From Actinomycetes bacterium (GTDB taxonomy: Bacteria > Actinomycetota > Acidimicrobiia > Acidimicrobiales > JAJYXR01): 64,000 bases of DNA. Location of the stretch: NCBI GenBank assembly GCA_021801795.1, contig JAJYXR010000004.1, positions 42,607 through 106,606 on the forward strand, given 5' to 3'. This document shows, piece by piece, positions 25,883-34,449 of this stretch. The first letter of the stretch is position 1. Each line of letters starts with the position of its first letter. Made by a program: the position numbers and the translations under genes. The notes under the pieces are model-generated. The model was not told the origin of the DNA. It was given only the letters and a program-made list of their open reading frames with translations, and ran no database searches.

Positions 25883-28810
25883 TCAGTGGTCCTTCGCCTC
25901 GGCCCACGAATCACCCCAGGCGCTCGATACCTTCAGTGGCACCTTCAACCCCACCTCTGCACCCACACCCTCCATCACCGAGGTCACCACCTGCTGCCAG
26001 CTACCGGGATCAGAGCGGGGAACCTCGACGATCACCTCGTCGTGCACCTGGAGCACCAGGCGCGCCGGCGGGCCGTTCCGGGCCGCGCCGTCACGCTCCA
26101 GGGCAGCGTCCAGGCGCACCAGGGCGAGCTTGAACAGGTCGGCAGCCAGGCCCTGGATCCCCGCATTCATGGCCTGGCGCTCGGCCGCCATGCGTGCGCT
26201 GCGGTCACGCGAGTGCAGCTCTGGCAGGGGGCGGCGCCGGCCGAGCAGGGTTTGCGTGTATCCCTTCTCCCGTGCCTCTGCCACTGATGTCTCCATCAGG
26301 TCATGCACCGCGGGGAACGCCCGGAAGTACCCGTCGAGGATCTCCTGGGCCTCGGAGGTGGGAATGTTCAGCCTCCTGGCCAGACCGTATGGCTCCATGC
26401 CGTATGCAAGCCCGTAGCCGACCATCTTCGCCCGGTTCCTCTGCTCGCTCGTAACATCCTCCTCGGCAACGCCGAAGACAGCGGCCGCCGTGGAACGATG
26501 CACGTCCCTTCCCTCGGAGAATGCCGCGACGAGGCCGGGGTCGCCGGAGAGATGGGCGATCACACGCAGCTCCACCTGGTCATAGTCCGCCACGAGGAAC
26601 CGGAATCCCTCCCCCGGGATGAAGACCTCCCGAAGACGCCGGCCCTCTGCCGTGCGGACCGGGATGTTATGAAGGTTCGGCCGGTCGGAGGACAGCCGCC
26701 CGGTACGGGCCACTGTCTGGTTGAAGGTGGCGTGGATCCGACCATCCGCGCAGACCTCCTTCAGCAGGCTCTCCCCGTATGTGGACCTGAGCTTCTCGAC
26801 CTCGCGGTAGCGCAGCAGGGCATCGACCACCGGGTGGGCGCCCGACAGCTTCGCCAGGGTGGCCGCGTCAGTCGAGTACCCCGTCTTCGTGCGCCTGCCC
26901 GGCGAGAGCTTCAGGTGCTCGTAGAGCACCTGGCGCAGCTGGGGCGTGGAGTTCACGTTGAACCGCTCCCCCGCCAGGTCCTGCACCTCGGTCTCCAACG
27001 CACGAGCAGTTACCTCGAGGTCCTCGGTGATCTGCCTGAGTGCGCCGGCATCCACCGCTATTCCCGTCACCTCCATGCGTGCCAGCACACGTACCAGAGG
27101 GTTCTCCACCTCCTGGTAGAGCCTGGCGAGACCAGCTTCCTCCAGGCGTTCTCCCAGGGCCGGCTCGAGCGCGAGGCTGGCGGCGGCGGCGGCCAGGTCC
27201 GTGGCGGCTCGCTGGTCGGAGGCTCCACCTGGCGTGCCCGCAGCCGCCTCCTGGCCGTCCTCGGCATGGCTCTGAAGATCCAGGCGACCCTCCGCCCGGG
27301 CTGGCTGCTCCGGGCCTATCTCAAGGTCCGCGTAGGTTCTGGCCAGTTCCGCCACGCTCCTGGTCCCCCGGTCCGGCTCGAGCAGGAAGGCAGCGACTGC
27401 CGGGTCCATCGCCAGCGAAGGCAAGTCGACCCCCATCCCCATGAGCGAACGCATCAGCTCCTTCGCTCCCTGGCAGACCACATGGAGCGAATCGCCACGC
27501 TGCGCCAGCAGGTCTGCCACAGCGGCCCGTACCTGCTGGGTCGCCAGGAGGGAGCCCTCCAGCCACACCGCTGGAGCACCATGGGTTACGAGTGCCAGGC
27601 CGACTAGGTCGCTCCGGCCCGGCATGCCCTCCCAGGAGGCACCCATGCCCAGCTGACCCATGCCCAGCTGACCCATGCCCAGCTGACCCATGCCCAGCTG
27701 ACTGGTCGCGGCCTGACTGGTCGCGGCCTGCTCGCCCTGCCCGGTCGCGCTCGCCTCCCTGGCGCCGGCCAGTGCCGAGGCGATGCAGGCCAGGGCACTC
27801 AGAGCCCCGGCCTCGTCGCCCCTGGTGACGATGAGAGCCCCGGCTAGGGCGAGCCGGCCGGCTCCAGTGGCTCCATCTCCATCGGATGACGCCGCCACGG
27901 AGAGATCCTGTGCTGGACCGCCTTCAGCAGTCCCGAAGGTCTCCTGCACCCTGCGCCACAAGCTCCTCATCTCCAGCTCGGCGAAGACCCGCCGGGCCGC
28001 ATCGGGGTCGATGACAGGCAGGGACACGCTGGCCAGATCGGTGGGAACTGGCACCTCACGTGCCAGAGGGATCAGCCTCGCATTCGAGCGAACCTGGTCC
28101 TCGTGCGAGGCAAGGCTCTCACGCAGCTTCGGGGTCAGCTGGTCCAGGTGTGCGTATATGCCGTCGAGATCCCCGTAGGTGTTGAGCAGCCTCGCCGCGG
28201 TCTTCTCCCCTACTCCGGGGACGCCGGGAAGGTTGTCCGAAGGGTCGCCGCGCAGGGCCGCCAGCCAGGGGTAGGCAGAGGGGGATACTCCGGTCCGCTC
28301 GGTGATTCCGGCCTCGTCGTAGAGAACGGTGTCGGAGAGTCCCTTCCTGGTGTAGAGAACCCCTACATAGGGATCCTCCACCAGCTGGAACGAGTCCCGG
28401 TCCCCCGTGACCACCACGCAGCGCCTCTTCGCATCGCGTGCCTGGGTCGCGAGAGTGGCGAGTATGTCGTCGGCCTCGTAACCTGCCACGTCCACCGACG
28501 CCACCCCGAGCGCATCCAGGACCTGGCGCACCAGAGCGAACTGGGCAATGAGGTCATCTGGGGTATCGGGCCTGTTCGCCTTGTAATCCGAGATCATCGC
28601 GTCACGGAACGTCGGCTCGGGCCGGTCAAAGGCCACGACCAGTCCGCTCGGGTGGAAGTCGCGCAGGACGTTCAGGACCATCGTCACGAAGCCGTGGACA
28701 GCGTTCGTCACCTGACCTTTCGACGTCGCGAGGGTGTCTGGCAGCGCGAAGTAGGCCCGGTATACCAGCGAGTTCCCGTCGAGCAGGAACACCGGAGGGT
28801 CGCCAGGCAT
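25883..28810 (-). CDS. polA: DNA polymerase I
   Basis: Repair and Okazaki-fragment polymerase with 5'-3' exonuclease. Of 975 residues, about 1-300 form the FEN-like nuclease (AGYEADDILATLA, TGDRDSFQLV, GVPGVGEKTAARLL), about 320-560 a degenerate 3'-5' exonuclease region, and about 570-975 the polymerase with motif A DYDQVELRVIAHLSG, motif B RNRAKMVGYGLAYG and motif C QVHDEVIVEV. The degenerate region carries an inserted low-complexity stretch near 358-390 (QAATS twice, then QLGMG four times). Typical actinobacterial enzymes are about 880-910 residues, so the insertion explains part of the extra length. Downstream of pdtaR by about 40 bp. Confidence 0.97.
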   Translation of the reverse strand: MPGDPPVFLLDGNSLVYRAYFALPDTLATSKGQVTNAVHGFVTMVLNVLRDFHPSGLVVAFDRPEPTFRDAMISDYKANRPDTPDDLIAQFALVRQVLDALGVASVDVAGYEADDILATLATQARDAKRRCVVVTGDRDSFQLVEDPYVGVLYTRKGLSDTVLYDEAGITERTGVSPSAYPWLAALRGDPSDNLPGVPGVGEKTAARLLNTYGDLDGIYAHLDQLTPKLRESLASHEDQVRSNARLIPLAREVPVPTDLASVSLPVIDPDAARRVFAELEMRSLWRRVQETFGTAEGGPAQDLSVAASSDGDGATGAGRLALAGALIVTRGDEAGALSALACIASALAGAREASATGQGEQAATSQAATSQLGMGQLGMGQLGMGQLGMGASWEGMPGRSDLVGLALVTHGAPAVWLEGSLLATQQVRAAVADLLAQRGDSLHVVCQGAKELMRSLMGMGVDLPSLAMDPAVAAFLLEPDRGTRSVAELARTYADLEIGPEQPARAEGRLDLQSHAEDGQEAAAGTPGGASDQRAATDLAAAAASLALEPALGERLEEAGLARLYQEVENPLVRVLARMEVTGIAVDAGALRQITEDLEVTARALETEVQDLAGERFNVNSTPQLRQVLYEHLKLSPGRRTKTGYSTDAATLAKLSGAHPVVDALLRYREVEKLRSTYGESLLKEVCADGRIHATFNQTVARTGRLSSDRPNLHNIPVRTAEGRRLREVFIPGEGFRFLVADYDQVELRVIAHLSGDPGLVAAFSEGRDVHRSTAAAVFGVAEEDVTSEQRNRAKMVGYGLAYGMEPYGLARRLNIPTSEAQEILDGYFRAFPAVHDLMETSVAEAREKGYTQTLLGRRRPLPELHSRDRSARMAAERQAMNAGIQGLAADLFKLALVRLDAALERDGAARNGPPARLVLQVHDEVIVEVPRSDPGSWQQVVTSVMEGVGAEVGLKVPLKVSSAWGDSWAEAKDH
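27642..27731. repeat. 15-bp tandem repeats inside polA
   Basis: Four exact copies of cccatgcccagctga (27642-27701) followed by two copies of a different 15-bp unit, ctggtcgcggcctga with the last bases altered in copy two. Both are in frame and encode QLGMG and QAATS repeats in the exonuclease-like region of DNA polymerase I. Confidence 0.95.
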
Positions 28811-28850
28811 CGGTGTGATGCTACTGGAACCGTGCGAAGATCGGTTCAGC

Positions 28851-29453
28851 TCAGGGTGCCGTGGTGCCGGCGATCACCTCGGCCGCGATCTCGCTCATGC
28901 GCGAGCGCCTCCCCATGGCCGTACGCTGGATGAACGAGAAGGCCTCCGCCTCGGTCATGTCATGGTTATCCATGAGCACTCCCTTGGCCCGGTCCACCAG
29001 GCGCCGTGTCTCGAGCTTGTCCTCCAGCGCAGCGGCACTGCCAGGAGGGGCCTCCACCTCGGCCTCGATGGCCTGGTGTTCGGCGAAGCGCGCCAGGGCG
29101 ACCTCTATCGCCGGTATCAGCTCGGAGCGCTCGAATGGCTTGACCAGGTAGGCCAGCACCCCGGCGTCGCGTGCCTCCTCGATCAGGTTCCGCTGGCTGA
29201 AGGCGGTCAGCACCAGGACGGGCACCTTCGAGCCATCGGACTCTGCCAGCCGCCGGGCTGCCTCGATGCCGTCTATGCCCGGCATCTTCACGTCGAAGAT
29301 GGCCAGGTCCGGCTCGTGTCGCTGCACCAGTGACACTGCCTCGTCGCCACGACCGGTCTCGGCGACCACCTCGTAGCCCTCCGACTCAAGTATCTCCTTC
29401 AGATCGAGCCGGATGATTGCCTCGTCCTCGGCGATGACGACCCTTCGTGCCAT
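28851..29453 (-). CDS. pdtaR: ANTAR-domain response regulator (PdtaR type)
   Basis: Two-component regulator that acts by RNA binding and transcription antitermination rather than DNA binding. Receiver domain at 1-120 with acidic cluster E9-D10-E11, phosphoacceptor D54 in FDVKMPG, and the LVKPF lysine; ANTAR domain at about 145-200 with the conserved pattern RAKGVLMDNHDMTEAEAF. The M. tuberculosis homologue is encoded close to polA as here. ATG 29453 is preceded by AAGGGG at very short spacing; a GTG at 29477 is an alternative. No partner histidine kinase is adjacent. Confidence 0.93.
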   Translation of the reverse strand: MARRVVIAEDEAIIRLDLKEILESEGYEVVAETGRGDEAVSLVQRHEPDLAIFDVKMPGIDGIEAARRLAESDGSKVPVLVLTAFSQRNLIEEARDAGVLAYLVKPFERSELIPAIEVALARFAEHQAIEAEVEAPPGSAAALEDKLETRRLVDRAKGVLMDNHDMTEAEAFSFIQRTAMGRRSRMSEIAAEVIAGTTAP

Positions 29454-29483
29454 GCCCCTTACCCTACAGCCAGCCACCGGACG

Positions 29484-31196
29484 TTATCGGAAGGCCGCCT
29501 TCACCATGCCCGCGAAGGTGTCCAGCCCTACCGCCTCGTACCCGTGGCCGAGGCGGGACATGATCTCGTGCGCTGCCTGGTAGCTCATGGTCCAGGCATC
29601 CAGGGCCACGAAGGCGAACTTCGCACCGGTCCGACCTGCCGGGCTCTCGGCGGCGGCAGTGGCCTCGATGGCACTCACGGCCCCCTCTACGGTCGTCGCT
29701 CGTGCCGCATGGGCCACCGGTACGCCGTCGACCAGCGCGACTGCAGGCGGGCTTGCCTGGGCAGCGGGGAAGCCTCCGTACTGGGCCAGGATGATCGACG
29801 GGGAGAGGGCCTTCACGTAAGCGCTCACTATGGGCGTGGAGGGCGGGTAGAGGGTGTTGTGGTCGAGTATCCACACACCCGAGAGCCCGGCCTCGGACAT
29901 CATCTGGTTCGTGAGGGCCAGGTAGGCCTGGAGGTCGGGGATCTCGGACGGGTACGCGTAGCCGGCGCCGCTCGGGCCTGCCACGAAACACTCCTGGTCG
30001 GTCATGGTCCGCACGTAGTACTCCCAGGCCAGCGGGGCGAGCCTCGGCAGCCAGACGGACACGGAGAAGCCCAGAGGGATGGTGCCCCTGAGCGGATCGT
30101 CCCAGTAGCGGACCCGCATACGCTCCAGGTCGTAGGCGACGTTATCGCCATCGGTCACCGCCAGGGCCACGTAGGTCTTTCCACCTTCGGGCGAACGTGG
30201 GGTCTCGTCCCACCTGGGGTGCTGCACCGGAGCCGTGAACCTCGAATAGACGCTCAGGTTCCCCGCGGTGTTCGTCGCCACCATGGACCGGTTCGACTCC
30301 GAGAGCGCTCGCACCGACATGTACTCGTTCAGAGCGATACCGGACTCCCGGTAGACCTTGTCGTCGTAGTAGAGGTACCCGAACACCGCCGGATGCGAGG
30401 GGAACGACTCGAGCATGGTGGTGAGGAAGGCCAGCTCGCCGGATCTCTCCGGGTAGATCTCGAAGGCGAAGCCGCCCACTGCCACTATCCAGTCCCGTAG
30501 GCACGACCGGACCGTGGTGCCGTCACCGATGTCGCCGATCCAGGCCGGGGGTCCGGGTACGTCTAGCTTCTTCGAGGCCATCTGCTGGAGTGCCCAGGTA
30601 TAGGCCGCCGTGGAGGTCTTCAGGTGCAGATCCCTCAGGTCTGCCAGCACCGGCAATCCATAGGGGGATGCGCCCATCTTCGAGGCCAGCTGAGGAGACA
30701 CCGGCAGCGCACCGAGGGCGCCGGCCATGGTGGTGGCGACGTTCTGCGTGTGAACCGCCAGCGAGGGATCCCAGATCACGAGACCCTTGGCCGCACTCGA
30801 AGAGAGGCTGAGCAGGTCGTCCACGGTCGACTCTCCTGCCCTGAGCGGCACGGCGTCCTTCAGCCAGACCTCGTCCGCCTTCTCGGAGCTGTTCTCCCCG
30901 CCTGCCACACCGAGCAGGTAGACCGTCGGCTTCATCCTGTTGGCGAGTCCCTGGAGGCAGGCGAGCATCAGCTGCTCGTCGGGGTCCACTCCCGAGACAT
31001 CCACGACCCTGATCTGGGGCGTTTCCCGAGAGGAGACACGCCGGGCGGTGCTCTTCGCCACCGGGGTGCTCGCGCAGCTCTCCAGGAGGCCCCCAGCGAG
31101 GAGGACGCCCCCCGCAGTAGCCGTTCCGAGTGCGACCGACAGAAACCTGCGCCGCGATATCGCAGGCAGCTCCACGTCACCCCCCGTCGCATGCAT
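29484..31196 (-). CDS. GxGYxYP-type secreted protein, Tat lipoprotein (putative glycoside hydrolase)
   Basis: Exported protein of about 570 residues carrying a twin-arginine motif (SRRRFLS) near residue 14, a hydrophobic stretch and a candidate lipidation cysteine (LLESC, C41). Near residue 405 it has GAGYAYP, which matches the motif that names the GxGYxYP family, annotated in databases as putative glycoside hydrolases; family function is not well established. Several acidic positions (VTDGDNVAYDLERM, ILDHNTLYPP) could be catalytic. ATG 31196 lacks an SD; GTG 31175, preceded by GGGGGG four bases upstream, may be the true start. Lies 30 bp before pdtaR on the same strand. Confidence 0.7.
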   Translation of the reverse strand: MHATGGDVELPAISRRRFLSVALGTATAGGVLLAGGLLESCASTPVAKSTARRVSSRETPQIRVVDVSGVDPDEQLMLACLQGLANRMKPTVYLLGVAGGENSSEKADEVWLKDAVPLRAGESTVDDLLSLSSSAAKGLVIWDPSLAVHTQNVATTMAGALGALPVSPQLASKMGASPYGLPVLADLRDLHLKTSTAAYTWALQQMASKKLDVPGPPAWIGDIGDGTTVRSCLRDWIVAVGGFAFEIYPERSGELAFLTTMLESFPSHPAVFGYLYYDDKVYRESGIALNEYMSVRALSESNRSMVATNTAGNLSVYSRFTAPVQHPRWDETPRSPEGGKTYVALAVTDGDNVAYDLERMRVRYWDDPLRGTIPLGFSVSVWLPRLAPLAWEYYVRTMTDQECFVAGPSGAGYAYPSEIPDLQAYLALTNQMMSEAGLSGVWILDHNTLYPPSTPIVSAYVKALSPSIILAQYGGFPAAQASPPAVALVDGVPVAHAARATTVEGAVSAIEATAAAESPAGRTGAKFAFVALDAWTMSYQAAHEIMSRLGHGYEAVGLDTFAGMVKAAFR

Positions 31197-31243
31197 GCAC
31201 GTAAAGGCTACACGGCTGCCTCTGGCCTGCCACACCGCCCGGT

Positions 31244-31306
31244 GCCCAGCTCGCGTTGCCCAGCGCCCAGCTCGCGTTGCCCAGCGCCCAGCTCGCGTTG
31301 CCCAGC
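31244..31306. repeat. 21-bp tandem repeat, three exact copies
   Basis: Three perfect head-to-tail copies of a unit starting gcccagctcgcgttgccc, ending 3 bp before the stop of the small coiled-coil gene on the minus strand. Intergenic between that gene and the GxGYxYP gene. No spacers, so not a CRISPR array. Confidence 0.93.
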
Positions 31307-31308
31307 GC

Positions 31309-31587
31309 TCAGAGCTTCGCGAGCAGCTCGTCGCGACGGCGCTCGAGGTCCGCTATGGTGGCTACCAGGGCCGCTCTCGCGCGCGTCGCGGCATCGGCGT
31401 GGCGCTGTGCGTCCAGATGCTCGTGAGTCGCCTGGGGGGTCTCCGAGACGAGTGAGCGGATCCGGCTGTCATCGGCGGCGTCGTTGAACACCAGGAGCTG
31501 TTCCTCCACTATGGCCAGCTCGTGGCGCGCCTTTACCAGCCGGGTGTGGACATCCCTGAGGGAGCGCTCCACGAATGAGCGTCGCAT
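31309..31587 (-). CDS. Small helical (coiled-coil) protein of unknown function
   Basis: 92 residues, predicted almost entirely helical and rich in Glu, Arg, Leu and Ala with a heptad-like pattern (RLVKARHELAIVEEQLL and ATIADLERRRDELLAKL). It has no signal peptide or membrane segment. Unidentified; the composition and position (26 bp after menC, before GxGYxYP) suggest a real gene. GGAGG sits almost against the ATG. Could be a structural or scaffold protein, but no function is supported. Confidence 0.65.
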   Translation of the reverse strand: MRRSFVERSLRDVHTRLVKARHELAIVEEQLLVFNDAADDSRIRSLVSETPQATHEHLDAQRHADAATRARAALVATIADLERRRDELLAKL

Positions 31588-31613
31588 GCCTCCATAATGC
31601 CCGAGAGCTCACC

Positions 31614-32807
31614 TCACAGGCGCAGCAGTTCGCGACGCACGGCTCTGGCAGCCAGCAGGTTCGCCACGGGATGCGGTGCCAGGCCTGCCGGGCGATAGAT
31701 GCCGGCACGACCCGCCGGTGCCGGTGGAACGTCGCCGGGGTCAAGAATGTCGGGCTCCATGAACCGGTCCTCCACTGCCAGATCGCCCGGGAGCACGAAG
31801 CCAGGAAGGCCGGCATAGGCAGCGTTGGCAATCCGGGCGTAGGAGGTCTCGAGCATCCCTCCGCAGAAGCATGCGACACCAGCCTGCGCGCACAGGTCAT
31901 GGGCCTCCACTGCGGCGATAAGGCCACCCAGCCGGGATGGCTTCAGGCAGGCGACCCGGCATGCACCCAGGGATATGGCCTCCCTTACCTGATGGAGCGA
32001 GCCGAGGGACTCATCGAGGCATACCGGTGTGGCAATCCGCTCGGCCAGCCAGGCATGGCCCGTATGACCTCCCTCGCCCAGTGGCTCCTCTATGCAGGTG
32101 AGCCCGATGGCGTCCAGGCGCTCGAGAATCGCGAGGTCCCCTGGGACGTAGGAACCGTTCGCGTCCGCCTGGATCGCCAGGTCCGGAAACCTCTCACGCA
32201 GTGCACTGAGGGGCGCTATGTCATAGCCAGGCCGGATCTTCACCCTCAGACGTGCACAGCCCGATGCGAGAACCTCCTCGGCGGCCGCTATCAGGGCAGC
32301 GGGATCCTCGTAGGCTCCTCGCTGCGCGCCTGCCCGCTGGCCGGCGGGCATGCCGAGGACTCCCCCGCACGCGACATCGGTGACCTCCAGCCTCAGATGG
32401 TCGGCCAGCGAGATGCCGATATCCCTGAGCGCCAGGTCCACCAGCGCCATCTCCAAGGCGGCCTTGGCCATCGGATTTCCCCGGATGCACCCGCAGGCAT
32501 CGATGAGAGGCCCCACGAGGCTATCCACACCGGGCTCGGCCTCAGCCGGCCCCCGGGTCGCGAGCTGCGCCGACGCTGCCAGGACAGCCGGTGCCAGGTA
32601 GTCCCTCAGCACCCGCCATGCTCCGGCAGCATCCTCCTCGCTGTAAGAGGGCATCTCCAGGGCAGCGCACTCCCCGAAGCCCTCCAGGGAGTCCGACAGA
32701 ACCCTCACCATGACCACCGGACGTGCGAGGTGGGTCCCTGCCGCCGTCACCAGACCCTGCCTGAGGGTGAGGTCCAGCCAGATGAGCTCCACTGCCGCGA
32801 TCCTCAT
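31614..32807 (-). CDS. menC: o-Succinylbenzoate synthase (enolase superfamily)
   Basis: Menaquinone pathway enzyme that dehydrates SHCHC to o-succinylbenzoate. Barrel protein of 397 residues with enolase superfamily landmarks: RVKIRPG lysine near 207, metal-binding QADANG, EEPL and CLDES acids, and the later ACLKPSRLGG lysine. These fit OSBS/N-acylamino acid racemase better than muconate cycloisomerase; the presence of menG and menF in the same window supports the menaquinone role. ATG 32807 has no clear SD. Divergent from the tRNA gene. Confidence 0.85.
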   Translation of the reverse strand: MRIAAVELIWLDLTLRQGLVTAAGTHLARPVVMVRVLSDSLEGFGECAALEMPSYSEEDAAGAWRVLRDYLAPAVLAASAQLATRGPAEAEPGVDSLVGPLIDACGCIRGNPMAKAALEMALVDLALRDIGISLADHLRLEVTDVACGGVLGMPAGQRAGAQRGAYEDPAALIAAAEEVLASGCARLRVKIRPGYDIAPLSALRERFPDLAIQADANGSYVPGDLAILERLDAIGLTCIEEPLGEGGHTGHAWLAERIATPVCLDESLGSLHQVREAISLGACRVACLKPSRLGGLIAAVEAHDLCAQAGVACFCGGMLETSYARIANAAYAGLPGFVLPGDLAVEDRFMEPDILDPGDVPPAPAGRAGIYRPAGLAPHPVANLLAARAVRRELLRL

Positions 32808-32959
32808 GGTGCTGGACAGCACGCAGCCGGTACCGAGCGCTCCTCCTCTACCACTTCCGGACTGCCGGCAGCCATGCTGCTCGCGAAGCTCTCCGAGTGC
32901 ATCGGTCCACATACTGCCAAAGCAACCGCGACCTTTGGGCACTGGGCCTTGGGCGGCCT

Positions 32960-32965
32960 TATGCT
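32960..32965 (+). promoter_or_regulatory. Candidate -10 box for tRNA-Leu
   Basis: TATGCT at 32960-32965, about 17 bases before the mature tRNA 5' end, with a weak TTGGGC at 32935-32940 (spacing 19). It overlaps no coding region. Tentative. Confidence 0.3.
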
Positions 32966-32981
32966 GTCGGAGCATCGTGCC

Positions 32982-33065
32982 GCCCGGATGGCGGAATCGG
33001 TAGACGCGGGGGCCTCAAAAGCCCCTGTCCTTATGGGCATGCGGGTTCGAGTCCCGCTCCGGGCA
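32982..33065 (+). tRNA. tRNA-Leu (anticodon CAA, reads UUG)
   Basis: 84 nt with acceptor GCCCGGA pairing with TCCGGGC, discriminator A, D arm, a 5-bp anticodon stem GGGGC/GCCCC and 7-base loop carrying CAA (33016-33018), a long class II variable arm, and T arm GCGGG/CCCGC around TTCGAGT. CCA is not encoded. The long variable arm and CAA identify leucine. Sits between menC and fabD. Confidence 0.95.
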
Positions 33066-33110
33066 CATGCGCTGAGCGCTGCGCCAGGCACGGCACTGGA
33101 GGCGGTGTCT

Positions 33111-33153
33111 CTTACCTCCAGGTAAGGTGACGGAGGCGTTGCGCGCGTGCAAC
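33111..33153. promoter_or_regulatory. Paired inverted repeats upstream of fabD
   Basis: A 7-bp inverted repeat cttacct/aggtaag with a 2-base spacer (33111-33126) and a second, gttgc/gcaac around gcgcgt (33138-33153), lie 65-105 bp before fabD. Both are dyads of the size used by transcription factors. They could be an operator for the fatty acid operon; no regulator is identified. Confidence 0.35.
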
Positions 33154-33216
33154 CCTGGCAGGTGGAGGTTCCGGGGAGCTGCCTCCTACGCCCCGGACAC
33201 GTAGAGAGGAGCTTCG

Positions 33217-34449
33217 GTGCTGGCGTTCACGTTCCCAGGCCAGGGGTCTCAGCGACCCGGCATGGGCCGCGCCTGGATCGATCATCCCTCCTGGGAGGTC
33301 GTCGAGGAGGCCTCGGCCGTCGCCGGACGCGATCTCGCGTCCCTCCTGCTGGACGCTGATGCCACCGAGCTGACCCTCACCGCGAATGCCCAGCTGGCCA
33401 CATTCGTCCTCAGCCTCGTGGTCCTCGATGCGGTGGAGCGCCTCGGTCTCGTACCGGGCGCAGTCGCCGGCCACAGCCTCGGCGAGTACACGGCTCTCGT
33501 GGCAAGCGGCAGCCTGGCATTCGAGGAGGGAGTCCAGCTCGTGATGGAACGTGGTGATGCCATGCACCACTGCGCCGACGAGCGTCCGGGCACGATGGCG
33601 GCGGTCATGGGTGCCGACGACGACGCCGTTGAGGCTGCCTGCGAGCGCGTCGAGGGAGAGGTCTGGATCGCGAACTTCAACGCACCTGGCCAGGTGGTGA
33701 TAGCCGGGACCCCGGACGCCGTGGCCGAGGCAGGTCGGATCGCTAAGGAGCTGGGAGCGAGGAAGATCGTGCCCTTCCCGGTCGCAGGTGCGTTCCACAC
33801 CGACCTGATGGCACCCGCACGCCCACGCCTGAGGAAGGCGCTCGCCGGTACCACCTTCCTCGATCCCGAGGTGCCCGTGGTGGCGAACGTCGACGCCCGG
33901 GCGCACCAGGAGGCCGGGCAGTGGCCTGGCTTGCTGTCGGCGCAGCTCTGCAGCCCCGTGCGCTGGCGCCAGGTGGTGAGCACCCTGGCGCGTCTCGGTG
34001 TCACATGCCTGGCCGAGCTCGGCCCTGGTGGTGTGCTCACCGGTCTTGCCCGCCGCATCGAGCCGGAGGTGCGTGCCATCTCGGTGGCGGTGCCCGAGGA
34101 CCTCGACGTCCTCGTGGACGCTGCGGCCGGAAACGAGTCCTGGCACGCATACGCAGCCAGCCACCAGGGCGAGCGCCTCTACACCTCGGAGCGGGTGGTG
34201 GTATCTCCGGGACCCGGCGAGTTCATACCGGAGCCCCTCGCAGGCGTGGTCGGCCCTGCTGATCTGGCCAGGACCCCATCGGGACAGGCGATGATCGGCG
34301 TGGGGGATCTGATCGGCCGCGTGGGGAGCGCCGAGGTGCGCTCGCCATTCGCCGGTGAGCTGGTGGCGTTCCTCGCCCACCCGAGTGAACGGGTAGTAGA
34401 GGGGCAGCCCGTGGCATGGCTTCGCGTGTCGCCGGACGAGCGTTCGTGA
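33217..34449 (+). CDS. fabD: Malonyl-CoA:ACP transacylase with C-terminal barrel-like extension
   Basis: Loads malonyl groups onto ACP. Residues 1-290 are the transacylase: GQGSQ at 8-12, nucleophile S87 in GHSLGE, H194 in GAFHTDL, and LGPGGVLTGL near 267-276. The remaining 120 residues are unusual: a linker, then about residues 358-403 that resemble a lipoyl/biotinyl-type beta barrel (GDLIGRVG, then SPFAGELVAFL, VVEGQPVAWL) with no lysine at the modification turn. GTG start with GAGAGGAG 6 bases upstream. FabD is normally about 310 residues. Opens the fab operon. Confidence 0.92.
   Translation: MLAFTFPGQGSQRPGMGRAWIDHPSWEVVEEASAVAGRDLASLLLDADATELTLTANAQLATFVLSLVVLDAVERLGLVPGAVAGHSLGEYTALVASGSLAFEEGVQLVMERGDAMHHCADERPGTMAAVMGADDDAVEAACERVEGEVWIANFNAPGQVVIAGTPDAVAEAGRIAKELGARKIVPFPVAGAFHTDLMAPARPRLRKALAGTTFLDPEVPVVANVDARAHQEAGQWPGLLSAQLCSPVRWRQVVSTLARLGVTCLAELGPGGVLTGLARRIEPEVRAISVAVPEDLDVLVDAAAGNESWHAYAASHQGERLYTSERVVVSPGPGEFIPEPLAGVVGPADLARTPSGQAMIGVGDLIGRVGSAEVRSPFAGELVAFLAHPSERVVEGQPVAWLRVSPDERS

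Noticed and set aside
31244..31306. CRISPR array
   Set aside because: Repeats are directly adjacent with no spacers and no cas genes nearby.
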